Origin: Tenodera sinensis
Taxonomy: Eukaryota; Arthropoda; Insecta; Mantodea; Mantidae
Assembly: GCA_030765045.1 (NCBI GenBank)
Contig: CM060962.1
Location: 99,159,412-99,223,411 of the forward strand
Reading direction: 5' to 3'
DNA: 64,000 nucleotides
Shown: positions 14,083-25,445 of the stretch, piece by piece
Numbering within the stretch: the first letter of the stretch is position 1
Layout of the letters: every line of letters begins with the position of its first letter
Program-made: the position numbers and the translations under genes
The notes under the pieces: generated by a model
The model's database searches: none
What the model saw: the letters and a program-made list of their open reading frames with translations, nothing else
What the model was told of the DNA's origin: nothing

Positions 14083-14219
14083 ACAAACAAATAAACAATC
14101 CCCAGTTTCACACCATTTCTGGGCAACCAACCACAAGATCAAACTGCATGTTAACAAACAAACAATCTCCAGTTTCGCACCATTTCTGGGCAACCAACCA
14201 CAAGATCAAACTGCATGTT
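14083..14219 (+). repeat. Tandem duplication, period 67 bp
   Basis: Two adjacent units contain AGTTTCACACCATTTCTGGG and AGTTTCGCACCATTTCTGGG, each followed by CAACCAACCACAAGATC and AAACTGCATGTT. The units differ at only a few bases. They sit between the hammerhead-like motif and the SINE D head. Confidence 0.85.
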
Positions 14220-14224
14220 GATCT

Positions 14225-14338
14225 CAGCGGCTCAACTGATTAGGCGTTGGAATACTAATCCCAAGTTTATGAGTTCAAACCCAATCCAGACAGATGGATC
14301 CTAAGTATGCTTAAAAGCGACAGTCCCATGCTAGATTT
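14225..14338 (+). mobile_element. SINE family D, 5' part (interrupted copy)
   Basis: A tRNA-like head (CGGCTCAACTGATTAGGCG as an A-box region, GAGTTCAAACCC as a B box) is followed by the D body up to CTAGATTT. Compared with the uninterrupted D copy at 39130-39367, the next expected sequence appears only at 15269. The copy was therefore split by element F (14339-15260), which duplicated CTAGATTT. Confidence 0.75.
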
Positions 14339-15260
14339 GTTGTTAGCTAATGCTGGATTTCTGACAATGAAGTCATTAATCCTCTTGCTCTCCAATACTT
14401 TTCACAATTATATTGAAGAGAGCAATAGCAGTAAGAGTAACCGTTTTTTAGAGAGTTTTTTTGTGATTGGCGGTCACATCACTCTCTCACAACCCCCAGA
14501 ATGTCTGGAGGACCACACCTGTCGTTGGTTTACGGGTCTCACCGACCTGACCGGGAGAGTTATCAAAATAAATTCACCGACCATATCCTCTAATTACCAG
14601 TCAGAGGACGCATTACATGCCATGACAGGTCAGCATGTTGGGGTTAAGATTTTATAGAGAAATGGAGAGGTTGGAAAAATAAAGACTCCCTAGCCCTCGG
14701 GAACCCTAATAGCATCGGGGTCGGAAGAAAACAAGAGATGACCAAGGTAAGGTCATATAGAAAAGTTACAGTGAGGAGCAAAACACCAGTAAGTGGAAGT
14801 AATGTTCTGCTCAGCTTGGGTACCTTGTGGTCGCTATTCATATATCCCCTAGATGGAGACCCCTGAGGCAGTTTTTGAAAAGTTTTGACAACTATATGCA
14901 GAGGATAAGAGAGAAATGCCAGAGGAAAATTACCAAGGTGAAAAAAAGACTAGTGGTACAATATGAGGACAGAAGACAATGTATAATAAGCATAGGGAGA
15001 ATGGCAGTTTGTGTAAAGAAAATTAGAAATGTATAAGATAGAATTTAGAAGCAAGTACATTATCTGATCACCTGAAAACCTAGTACCGTACCTAACAAAC
15101 GTTTGTAATACAATGTATAGCCAGCTTAGGTAGCATCTCAATTGAATATCAACTTTGAGCAATCGTTCAGTATTAAACCTGAAAAGTGTAAGAATCACAT
15201 TTTGTAGAGAAAGATCTTCACTGAAATTATCTTGCTCATCCTTCAATCAACATAAGTGTA
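14339..15260 (-). mobile_element. Element F, longest copy (922 bp), 8-bp TSD
   Basis: This minus-strand insertion lies inside a SINE D copy and is bounded by CTAGATTT at 14331-14338 and 15261-15268. Its 3' end is ...CATTAGCTAACAAC. The 3' ~530 bp match the F copy at 58466-59013; the 5' ~390 bp have no other copy in this window. No long open frame is present, so it is non-autonomous. The last ~65 nt match the end of the RNase H LINE. Confidence 0.8.
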
Positions 15261-15268
15261 CTAGATTT

Positions 15269-15468
<200 letters not shown>

Positions 15469-15496
15469 CAAACTGAACATCAATCAAACCAGCCAG

Positions 15497-15538
15497 CTGC
15501 GGTGCCGTAGTAGTAAAAGCGGGCGTTAAACACTACAA
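15497..15538 (+). mobile_element. 42-bp SINE C tail insertion with 12-bp TSD
   Basis: Only the last 42 bp of the SINE C tail are present (GCGGTGCCGTAGTAGTAAAA to AACACTACAA). The repeat CAAACCAGCCAG flanks it exactly (15485-15496 and 15539-15550). This is an extremely 5'-truncated retroposition. It fixes the 3' end of the family. Longer copies are at 23525-23697 and 36810-37056. Confidence 0.85.
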
Positions 15539-16221
15539 CAAACCAGCCAGGTATGCAACAGAAGTAGACACATGGGAGGTTTTCAGTTTGAAACACAGCC
15601 CACAGTTAATGAATTTTGATTTACAATCACCAAGTCCTTTCTGTAAGTACATTTTACCATCATGAGATGCCACCATAATAGACAATCACCACAACAGAAA
15701 CACCAACAACACGGACCAGTCTGAAACCTTCTGACCATGGAAACAAATCATTTCCTGAAATATGTCTAGTGAGTAAATTAAGTACTATTAGCATTAAGTT
15801 CTGACTCATCTTAAATAAATTCAGTAACATGTACAAAGAGAAAGTATAAATATAACTTTGAAAATTTGAATGACTATTTGGCCTATAGAGCAGAAATCTT
15901 TACAAATGAATATGACACCTTTCCATGCAACAATGCTAAATAAAAAATGGAGATGGTGAACTACAGGATTTGTGCCTAACTGTAAGCCTATTATGCAAGA
16001 CAAACTGTTTTAAATGTTTAAGGTAAACCTTTACTGATACATGCCAAAAAGGAAAAGAAAGGTCCAACTGACAGTATTACCTTATAAAAGACATAGAAAT
16101 TTCAATGAACAGAAATTATGTTGAATTAGATCATAATATATCATTAAAACCTTCTTAATGGCAGAGTTTTCAAATGCACTTGCTTTCCTATTCAATAGGA
16201 TATCGACTGCTGCTGAACTGG

Positions 16222-16696
16222 AAATGCTGGCCCCGTAGTGCAGTTGGTAGAGCACCTGCCTGCTGTGTAAGGGGTCCCAGGTTCGATTCCCAGCAGGGGG
16301 GGGGGGGGAATTTTTCTCCAGCCAGGATTATTCCTCATCCTTCCCTGAGTCTGGAAGTATAATGGCGGCACCTTGGTGAGACCCGCATATGGTATTCGTG
16401 GTGGACAAAGCGGCGTCTGGGCGGGTTTTCTCTGGGTTCTCCAATTTCCCCCACCATTCACTCCACCAATTACTCCATTATCACCCTTCCATTCATCCAT
16501 TTTGCCTGCATTTCATATCATCCTCTTCTTCACTATCATATCTGGTGCTTGGCTGACCACCTGCTTCCAGGTCTTCACTCTGTCTGGTCCAGAGGCCCCT
16601 CTGCTCCCCGACAGGCATCTGACCCTAGGCACTGGCTTGTAAAGCCCTAGGGGGTGTAAGTCCTACATAAGGGGAGGGTAATCAGGGAAAGAAGAA
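16222..16696 (+). mobile_element. Mosaic SINE A (tRNA head, shared central block, tail beta)
   Basis: A well-preserved tRNA-like head (GTGCAGTTGGTAGAGCACC; B box GGTTCGATTCC) is followed by a G-run. A central block (TATTCGTGGTGGACAAAGCG; GGCGGGTTTTCTCTGGGTTC) also occurs in SINE C copies. The tail ends in CCTACATAAGGGGAGGGTAA, matching the tail of 56199-56587. GAACTGG at 16215-16221 and 16697-16703 is a possible 7-bp target-site duplication. It is a SINE, not a tRNA gene: the repeat body and a second copy of the tail show this. Confidence 0.75.
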
Positions 16697-17228
16697 GAAC
16701 TGGGACATGGAGATGATGCTGTTCTCTGGTGATGTTTTATGGAGTCTTCTCCTGAGATTGTCTTTGATAGGTATCCTGAAGTTGATTAAATGGTGTATGT
16801 TTAAGGATCAAAATGTTTTCTCCTGGTGAGAGTTCTGTTGTTGTCTGCAATATATTTTAACATTCTTTTTCTGGATTTATTTCATGATTTTCTAGTTAAA
16901 ACGTCTGCTTTTGCTGACTTTTCTTCTTATCTGAATTTTATGTTCCTGAAATGTTCTTTGAATAATGCTTCCTACACTTTTTATTTTTACCAATATAAAA
17001 TTTGTCTCAATGAGTGCAGTTTATTTTATACATGTCTGATTTGTTCTTTTTGGGTATTATGTCCATTAGTTGTGAATTCAACAGGTTTTAAATGGATTAA
17101 GTGCTACTATAACATTGAAGGATGTTCTCATGTTTCTCATGAGCTGTTAGATGGTATGTACATTTTTCTGTAAGCAACCTTTTCTCTTTGTGTTGAGAGA
17201 GTGCCAATTTGTTTTATCTGTTTCTCAG

Positions 17229-17232
<4 letters not shown>

Positions 17233-17273
<41 letters not shown>
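17233..17273 (+). repeat. (TA)n microsatellite
   Basis: About 20 uninterrupted TA units. Confidence 0.95.
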
Positions 17274-17275
<2 letters not shown>

Positions 17276-18024
17276 CTTTTTGCGAGTGTTGTGCTGTTGA
17301 ATCCAATAGTTGCTGCAACTTACATAATGTACTGACTGGCTTTTAGGTTAAAATGCCTTAATATATGGTTAGTAGTCAGTATATTTTGGCAACTTGGAGT
17401 TAAAAATTTTTCTAAACATAAACTTTTTCCTGTCTGTGTTTAACATCACATGAAACACCTTCATATCATATTCAAACCTTTCTTAGCAACAAATATTCCT
17501 GTCATAGTGATTTATTTGCATTTCCAGCAAGCAAACATTACATCTCTCAGTCTACTTTCCCATTCTAATCAGCTGACTGCTAACCCTGACAGAAAACCCT
17601 ATGCATTAAAATACTGATACTGCTTCTTAACAGTATTTAGAATATACTACTTCTCCAGTAGACTCATTTAAACATCTCCCCTGTGTAGGAACAAGGAATC
17701 TTGTTTATGCAGAAATGCATGGATCTGAAAGGTTTGGTTGCTAGTTAAGTTTAATTTGTGCATCAGGTTGCTGACCCCATTTTGATATGTTAAGTCAACT
17801 ACTTCAGGCAACAAACTTTATAGTTATCACCATTATAAAACTAATTGATTCTACTATTTAAAAGCTAATCAATTAATCCAATTTGAAAGAGGTTTATATA
17901 AACCACAATATAATATTTGTTATTTAACACATATACAAACTAAGTGTGTGATAGCCAAAAACACAACCAGAGATTAACAGTAAACTTATATAACAAGCAA
18001 ATTAAGATTCAACAGTTATAATAC

Positions 18025-18136
18025 CTTTTCACCATATTCTGGATCAATAGCCATCATTTCTCTCAAAGTCTTAAGCACTTTCACACAAAGCTTCTCTTCC
18101 TTTTCTTCTAGGAGCTTCTCTGTGTGTTTGATGAGT
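18025..18136 (-). CDS. Itpr: IP3 receptor exon ([11 protein letters not shown]...)
   Basis: This 112-nt internal exon of the inositol 1,4,5-trisphosphate receptor, the ER Ca2+-release channel, encodes [20 protein letters not shown], then [17 protein letters not shown]. The sequence is strongly conserved from insects to vertebrates and belongs to the cytosolic regulatory region between the ligand-binding core and the channel pore. The acceptor is TCTCTTACAG and the donor is AAG|GTATTA on the minus strand. The first base completes a Lys codon begun by the preceding exon at 28425-28612. The exon ends in phase 0, and the next exon is outside the window. The intron before it is 10,288 bp and holds the Sola-like element, a LINE and several SINEs. 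Confidence 0.93.
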
Positions 18137-18290
18137 CTGTAAGAGATTATTCATTGGAACATTATTCAATAACTATCAAATGCTACACACAAGAACTGAC
18201 ACATCTTGTTCACAGAAAACTAATGGCGAGTGTACACTGAGAATAATAAACACAGTTAATAAACATTTTAACCAAAACATTTGTCAACAA

Positions 18291-18434
18291 TATACATGCT
18301 GAGGCTTTCATGGCCGGCGTTAATCCAATAGATGGTAGAGATGATGCCCAACGCAGTCTTGGGCGAAACGTCAGAACATTCATCGACTGGACCACGGCCT
18401 ACAAGCCCGAAATCTACCATCTGCCATCTATTGG
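18291..18434 (+). mobile_element. Short fold-back element with hammerhead-like core, 12-bp TSD
   Basis: This 144-bp insertion is exactly flanked by ATTTGTCAACAA (18279-18290 and 18435-18446). It begins with AGGCTTTCATGGCCGGCGTT, shared in complement with the element at 52941-53192. It contains GATGATGCCCAACGCAGTCT followed by TGGGCGAAACGTCAG. GCCCAA/TTGGGC forms the helix II hairpin next to an intact GAAAC and GTC. The CUGAUGA box reads GAGATGA, so catalysis is doubtful. AATCCAATAGATGG pairs with the end of the element. Hammerheads of this kind with an ACGT palindrome are known from Penelope-like elements. Confidence 0.65.
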
Positions 18435-19290
18435 ATTTGTCAACAAGTTTGTAAGCTTCTGCTAAAAGGGCAGAACATTTAGAAATGGTCTGGGCGAACA
18501 CACTCACGGCATAACAGATACTCCTACACACGATGCGGTACTAAAAATTGTGGTTTTAGTAATGATACAGAAATGTGTAGATATAAAAGTTGGTGCAAAT
18601 TGTTCATATTTTGCAGTTATGGTAAAATATGCATAAATAATAAACAAATAACATGATGATGGTGGTGATGATGTCAGTTTACTGAACTTTCCAATGATTC
18701 ACTCAACCTTAAACCACAGTAGAACCTTTACAATTCTTCTAATTTGACACCTCTAAATAGGCGGGGCTCCAATGACCTAGCTGTCGACGGGCCCTTAAAC
18801 CCTAATCACTCACTCACTCTAAATAGGCTCGGTATGACAAACATGACAAAATTCAAATACACTACAGTAGACTCTCGATTATCTGCAGGCAGATTAACCC
18901 CTTTGCACTTTATCTGTGTATTTTAGTATTCTTTTTCTTTCTTTTTTATCCATTACCAGCTCGTGTAATTTGCATTCTAAGGCAATTTCGGAGTAGTTAA
19001 ATTTGTTTTGGTGGACTATGATTTGCAAAGGACTATACCATAGGTCTCTCTGAGTAAGATTTCACATTTATAGTACTTCATTGTTCTCTGACCACCCACC
19101 CTTCAAATGTGAACTTCTTGGTCAGAATATGTGAAGGAACCAATTGAAAGTTGCACCCATCTGTGTAAATGAGTGACAATGGGAACACTAAATAATAGTC
19201 TGCATTTAACTGGACATTGCCAGGTCATGTGGTTGGTACCAACAAATAAATTTTTATGTGTGCATGGGTGAGAATGGTTTACACAAATAT

Positions 19291-19348
19291 GATGGTGGTG
19301 GTGGTGGTGGTGGTGGCGGCGGCGGCGGTGGTGATGATGACGACGGTG
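19291..19348 (+). repeat. GGT/GGC trinucleotide repeat
   Basis: A run of GGT units passes into GGC units and then imperfect GAT/GAC units. It gives only low-complexity His/Arg ORFs. Confidence 0.85.
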
Positions 19349-20395
19349 ACGATATAGATCCATGAAAGTGTAGGTTGTGCATTAGTTCTTGACGACTGAA
19401 TTTTTGAAATGAGAGTTTAGATGCAAGTCACTTGCTCACCTTTGTGGGAACACTAGTACACAGAAACAACAATCAGATGCTGTGTACCTTGCTCTTATGT
19501 TTCTGTGCTCAAGAAGTACAGCAACTAGGAAGCAAATTATAACACTTCCAGTGACATCAGCCACATATATTACTGTATCAAACTCTAACTGTCTTTGATC
19601 TGTTTGTATTTCTTTTATTCCAGACATTTTTACCATGTCTCCTTCAACTGAATTGCAGTCATTTTCATTATCTCTTTTTAAAACACTGGCAATGACATAA
19701 CTCATATCACACAAAACTTTGCAGTCAACTATATTGTTTTCTTCGAAACATAACATAGGGAACCAGAGCTGTTTGTTACGCAATATAAACTTTTGCTGAC
19801 AATAATTATTCTTTATTTATGCCAACAAACTTACTGCTGGTGTTTTTAAACACACAAGCCATGTGTGGGCAAAAACAAAAAAGAATAAATATAAATAAAT
19901 AAATAAATATATATACGCTGACCTGCTTATTAAGGGTACGCTAGCTCATTGGATCTTCACTGAAGGACTTTTGTCAAGAACTAATGCTACCTATATCTAT
20001 CATTCAACAGCTCTTGAATGGACAGACAATTTGCTTTAATCCTTCCAGCCCCAGAATGGGTCCTAACATATACAATACACGTGTATCTTCCACATTTAAC
20101 ATTTCATAAATGTATGAAGACACTTCCCCTCTTTCCCCTCAGCAGCTATTTGCTTTTGGGATTTTAGAAACTGTCATTGTTATCTCCCAATGTTATTTTA
20201 ACCACATGCTACCTTTCACTGCACTTGCACTGAGTATTAAAGATATACATACCTCTGCACTTGTTAAACAAAATGTACTAATTAAAAATGGGTGAAAAAA
20301 TGTTATGAAACATCTTTTATTAGTAAAGACTTACATGCTAGCCGTAGTCCTTGGAACTAGAAGTAGTGATATGTATGTACGTATGTATCTATGTA

Positions 20396-22320
20396 GCTAA
20401 TGCTCTGGAGTCGACAATGAAGCCATTTTCCTTCTTGCTTCCCAGTACTTAGATATTATATCTTGATAATTTTGTAAAGCTGCACATTTTTGTATATGTT
20501 CTCTATCCATTTCTATATTTTGAGAGCCTGCCTCTGTAGTGTGATGGTTAGTGTGTCTGCCTCACATTCAAGAGGTCGTGAGTTCCAATCTCGTTTAGGG
20601 TAAGTTATTCGGATAAGTTTTTTTCCTAGGTTTTCCCTTCTCCTGAGAAGACGAATATCAGGTAACTTAAAGCTCTATGAACCTCGGGCTTATTTGAGCA
20701 TCATTTTACCTGTTTCGTTCATTCACCGTCTGATATGACATTATGTTGGGAGGACGTTAAAAAAAAACAAAAAACAAATCCTGAGAGCACAATACACAAT
20801 TTGAAGAAGTTAGTATACCAATTCTATGGAGATGTTTTCGCAGGCAATCACGTCTAGTAGTAAGCTTCATCATAGCAACAGCAGATTTACGTGACAATTC
20901 TGGAATTACAGAGGGATTTTCTACAAGTATTTTCATATTTCGATTACCAATTTTTTCAGTTAGTCCAGATTTGTAATTATCATTAACATTTTTCTTTATG
21001 ATCCTTTTAATTGATTCATATGAAAAGGCTTTTACTTATTTCTGTTTAATTTTACATCCTTTTTTGCTAATGTATCAGCCTTTTCATTCCCCTGAATTCC
21101 ACAATAGGCTGGAATTCTATGCAAAACTACACGTTTTCCAAGTTTTTTAATGGTTTGGATTATACTTCATATTCCTACAATTTTTTCCACCTTTGGATAG
21201 GATGTTGATGCTACAGTTTGAATTGCTGCTTTGGAATCTGATAAAATAACAATATTCTTGCATCATTGCAGCCAAATAAGAATGTTTTGGAGTGAAAGAT
21301 AAATAGCTAAAACTTCACTATCAAAGTTTGTAGTATTTCTTCCAGCATGTTGGTAGAAAGAGAAGAATTTGCACGTTCCACCGGCTCCAGCTCTATATTC
21401 ATCTAAGAGGGATCCATCTGAATAAATATGTGTCCAGTTTACAGAAGGATAATTTGTGTGTATAGTTTCTAAAGCTAAAACCTGGAGGAGTTTCTCTTTT
21501 ATTAATGAAATTAATTAAATTTAATTATAATCAATGCTGACATTATCAATTGGGTGTATACCATATATTATGTTCTCTTTGTTTTTTGGTATTTCTAATT
21601 TTTTTTATTAATTTTGCTACTTCTTGTATAAATCCAACTAGAGTTTGCATGGTTAGGTTAGATATTTGATATTTTTTCCATTTATCTGAATCTGGGAGCC
21701 TTTTTAGTTTCTCATAGGTAACTAATGCTTGTTCAAGTTCTGTTATGACCGGTTTCTTAGAAGCGACAATATGTAGAGCTTCAATTGGTGTAGTTTTTGT
21801 TGTTCCAGTTATTAAGCGCAGAGCTTGATTTTGTGTTTGTTCTAAACGTGTTTTGTTACATTTTGACGCTGTTATTAGAATTTCTCCACAGTATGTAAGG
21901 ACCGGTTTTATATAGGTGTTATAGGTAAAATTTAATGCTGTTATATGTAGAACTACCCTATTTTGTTCCTGCTAGTCTTTTCAATGATTTAAATCTTTTA
22001 GTAACTTTATCAATTATGTGTTGTGTATGATTATTCCAAGTTAGTTTCTTACCAAAATGTACTCCTAAATATTTTGTTTTCAGTTTTGATCAAGTTGTTA
22101 TTATTATGCCATCATTGAAGTTCATTTAGTGCTGATTGGCCGGCTGCTATTGCATCTTGTATCTTGGAAGGTTTCTGTGAATCCCAAATGGCCAAGTCAT
22201 CAGCAAAAAGAGCTGTATTGACACCAAATTTTTGTAGTTGCTTAGGTAAATTGTTAATGTATATGTTGAACAAAGTTGTGCTTAATACAGCACCTTGAGG
22301 CACTCCTATTTTGCTTTGTT
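20396..22320 (-). pseudogene. RNase H LINE, RT to C-terminus, degraded
   Basis: On the minus strand this gives the 3' half of the pol ORF of a non-LTR retrotransposon. GVPQGAVLSTTLFNIYINNL and LFADDLAIW (the YXDD-like box) mark the reverse transcriptase. A thumb region follows (KYLGVHFGKKLTWNNH in another frame). The RNase H has YSDGS, FDSEVLAI, LSDSKAAI and GNEKADTLAKKG, the full D-E-D-D set. The tail encodes YWEARRKMASLS and ends near TAGCTAATGC on the plus strand, as in the LINE at 61797-62857. Stops and frameshifts are frequent. A SINE B copy (20528-20781) is inserted. RT plus RNase H suggests the I group. Confidence 0.8.
20528..20781 (+). mobile_element. SINE family B, near full length, 7-bp TSD
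   Basis: It runs from the head (CTGTAGTGTGATGGTTAG; B box GAGTTCCAATC) through the body to GGGAGGACGTTAAAAAAAAA, an A-rich tail. TGAGAGC flanks it exactly (20521-20527 and 20782-20788). It lies inside the degraded LINE and so is younger. This copy defines the family's full extent here. Confidence 0.85.
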
Positions 22321-22783
22321 TATATTTAGAAATAGTTGAACAATACTTAGTAGCACAATATCTTTATGCCATAAATTCTGAGATCAAATTACTTCAATCA
22401 TCTTAGAGGTTTATATCTATCTGTCCATAACTTGGATGAACAGATCAGTTCATTCCGATGTTAACTTTATTACATATATTACGGTAAGGGTATCACTATG
22501 TTCAAACAAAGGGTTGAACATATTTACAACTATTGTATTTTCATCACTTTTAAGGGCTCTGCCATTTTCTATGTCTAATTATGCTGCTATTGACCACTAT
22601 ACAATGAGCCAAGTACACACCATTAACAACACTGATTAGCACAACCATTGCTTTGCTGCAGTAAATAACGTGGGAAAACTGATGACAGCATGGTCACAAT
22701 AATGAATAGAATCTAATTAAGTTATGTTTAAATGAAATGATTATTAAAATACTATTATTGTTCACCCTCTTAATTATTTGATG

Positions 22784-23135
22784 ACCACCTCCGTAGCGCA
22801 GTTGGCAGCGTGCTTGCCTCTGGCACGGAGGACCCGGGCGGCTCAATCCCTGGTGCCAGCATTGGGATTTTACCCCCTCTGGGAGGCCTGGCACGGGGTG
22901 CACTCAGCCTCGTTAGGTCCCAGAGGGACCAATTGAGGAGCTACTTGATGGAGAAGTAGTGGCCCCAGGTCGCAAAGGCAGCATAACTGGTTGGGAGGGC
23001 TAAGGGTGCTGACCACGTCCCACCCTCCAGTACTGCACCCCACCAATGATGCCTGAAGTGGGCAGAGGCGGGAGACGCAGCGGCTGGGTGGCAAACCTTG
23101 GCCCTTCCTGCACTATTGCACTAGGGGTTTATTTT
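22784..23135 (+). mobile_element. tRNA-derived SINE (family I), 14-bp TSD
   Basis: The tRNA-like head contains CCGTAGCGCAGTTGGCAGCG (A-box region) and GGCTCAATCCC (B box). A GC-rich body of about 280 bp ends in GCACTAGGGGTTTATTTTT. TTAATTATTTGATG is duplicated exactly at 22770-22783 and 23136-23149. The GC content contrasts with the AT-rich surroundings, and the perfect duplication suggests a young insertion. The family shares no body block with SINE A/C. Confidence 0.88.
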
Positions 23136-23524
23136 TTAATTATTTGATGTACAAAAAGGGTGATAATGCATAGTGTGTAGTAATGAACTATTTTCATTCA
23201 CTTGAAAGGTGTGCTGCGGCGGTGGCATGTATATTTATTTACACCACAACATTTTTTCGGTATGGATGGAGTATTCACTATGTTGAACAATACTAGAATT
23301 TCTTGCTGTTTTACAAATTAAGGCTTTATAAATTAAGAAGTATGATACAATAAAAAAAGTGTACTTCTTTAGAACAAAAACTGATTATGAGCTTCTCAGT
23401 ATGATTTGAAAGAATTTACTGGTGTATTTGTGTATATATAAAGTAGAACACACTATTAGCCTCCATGAAGTGTAAATGGCTTAGGAATTACTACAATATT
23501 GGGAGATAAAAAACAGTTTGGCAT

Positions 23525-23697
23525 TTTTTGTAGTGTTTAATGGCTGCTATTACTACTACGGCACCACAGGCAATGACACTGATGATATATGGAATGAGAT
23601 GGTGGGGGAAACTGGAGAACCCAGAGGAAACCCGCCCCAGCGCTGCTTTGTCCACTACGAATCCACATGCGATTGCCTGGGATTGAACCCGGGCTGC
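23525..23697 (-). mobile_element. SINE C copy, 5'-truncated, 11-bp TSD
   Basis: Minus-strand copy: the B box (GGGTTCAATCCC) remains and the A box is lost. The central block (TTCGTAGTGGACAAAGCAGC; GGCGGGTTTCCTCTGGGTTC) is followed by tail alpha (GTGCCGTAGTAGTAATAGCA to AAACACTACA). CAGTTTGGCAT flanks it exactly at 23514-23524 and 23698-23708. Confidence 0.85.
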
Positions 23698-24256
23698 CAG
23701 TTTGGCATGCAAAACAGATCAGCAATGGGTGCTTGCTGAATAGATTTTGTCAAAAGAGACATCTACAAAATGGTGAGATAAATGGCAATGTCTACATCAT
23801 AATATTCTTAATATGTATAAACATACCTCATATTAGTACATGTACAAGTTATGACCATTTTTGGATAAACCAACGTCTTGCTTTAGCTGCAGTTACTGTG
23901 GATAACTCAGAGTCTACTGTATATTAAAACACCACCATAAGGGAAACCAAAGTTAATTAGAGCAGTTCTTTAAAATAAGATTAAGTCTAAAATAAGAAGA
24001 TGAAAACAGGAGGAAAAAAAAAACAGCTTTTCAACTGAAGAAATGTTTTAACTATCAAGGATAATCGAGTAGAAAGCTCAGTCATGTCAATTCAAACCTA
24101 ATGTTGTTTCACATATCTAATGATTAGTACAAACAAAACATTCAAATTATTTCATATTGTACCTGTCTGCAACTTATGACTGTTAAAGCAACTTAACCAA
24201 ATAATGACACAATGAAGGGGAGGTTTAGGGGGGTTAAAACCATTCCCAGATTCTCA

Positions 24257-24385
24257 CAGAAAAGAAAAAAAGAAAGAAGGAAGGAAGGAAAGAGAAGAGG
24301 AAAACAGAAAGAAAGAAACAAACAAACAAAGAAAAGAAAGGGGAGGGAGGGGTAGAGAGGGGAGGGAGCGGCGGGGAAGGGAAGA
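24257..24385 (+). repeat. Purine-rich (GAAA/GGAA) tract
   Basis: A degenerate GAAA, GGAA and GGGA repeat on the plus strand. Confidence 0.85.
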
Positions 24386-25067
24386 ATAACAAACAGACAG
24401 AATCAGTGAAATCTTGAACACATGAGCGAAAAGCTACTTCACATAGCAAAATACCTTTAGCCACACTAACATTTGGCAGTGAATGATTATGTTGCCCAAA
24501 TGCTAGTTTTAGTTATCAAGCTTCCTGCCTACCAATCATTTCTATGTACTTATCCCTCTGGTCACCATTTCCCATCATATAGTCAGCTGTGGACACATAC
24601 ACAGCCTTCCAAACTTTTGACTGCTACTGCTAGAAGTGCCAACAAAATGCTTTTTTAATTGCAGGTATATTGTTTTATTTTTCTTGTTACTGGTAAACCA
24701 GAAGAGAACATTTTCTGAAACTGGCAGCATTAATTAATTAGTGGGAACAAATATAAAATGCTATAATAAGCTTTAAATGCCATTATACATAACATTACAT
24801 TTAACTACATTCATTGTTGTTAAAATAATGCAGCAGTATTGCAATATTTATTAGAAATATTTCAGATCATATGATCTTAAGTTTTACATTTTTAAGAGGC
24901 TCTCAATATAAATTATACTTAATTAAAACAAATGAAATTACTAATAAATTTTTCTCACTCGTATATATAACATTTCAACCCAGTATACCAGCATTGGAGT
25001 GCCTAAAAACTGTAAATGTTTACATGGTTCTCTATAACTCATCCTTGATTTACTTCAGATTTCAAAT

Positions 25068-25100
25068 GAGGAGTATCGTTTCAAAACGCGAAAAGTCCAC
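25068..25100 (+). repeat. Left terminal inverted repeat of Sola-like element
   Basis: 33 bp, identical in reverse complement to 27995-28027. It begins with GAGGAGTATCG, and AAAT precedes it. Confidence 0.95.
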
Positions 25101-25445
25101 TCGCGATCGAAAATTAGTTTGAAGCGAATTTCACTTTAGCATGCCCTGCATCGGACTTACGTTCCTGTTTGCTTCAAAGCACATTTTAAACCCCTTAAAA
25201 TCGAGAACGAAAATGTGGGTTTGGTGTAAAATGCGTTATGTCCAATGGCTTGACCGGATCAAAGCGCGAAGAGTCCACTTTCTTACGCACATTATCGGAC
25301 TCGCGCGTAGGAATTTCCGTCTGTTTTGCCACGGCATCAGAAAAACATCTGTTTCTCATTCTACCTCATTGTTTGATCAGATTGCACTGTCTACAGAGTC
25401 TTGCTATTATTGTGAGTTTCGTAAGCAGTTCGTGTAGTTGTATCT

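Noticed and set aside
14307..14657. 116-codon plus-strand ORF, and its counterparts at 3844-4074 and 58494-58700
   Set aside because: These are readings of element F, two of them antisense; the shared peptide reflects shared repeat DNA, not a gene.
16229..16300. tRNA gene-like cloverleaf segment
   Set aside because: It is followed by a SINE body and tail shared with other copies, so it is a SINE head rather than a tRNA gene. The same applies at 22784, 36990-37056 and 39300-39367.
19436..19783. 115-codon minus-strand ORF
   Set aside because: No recognisable motif, splice context or second copy; an ORF of this length is expected by chance in this much sequence.
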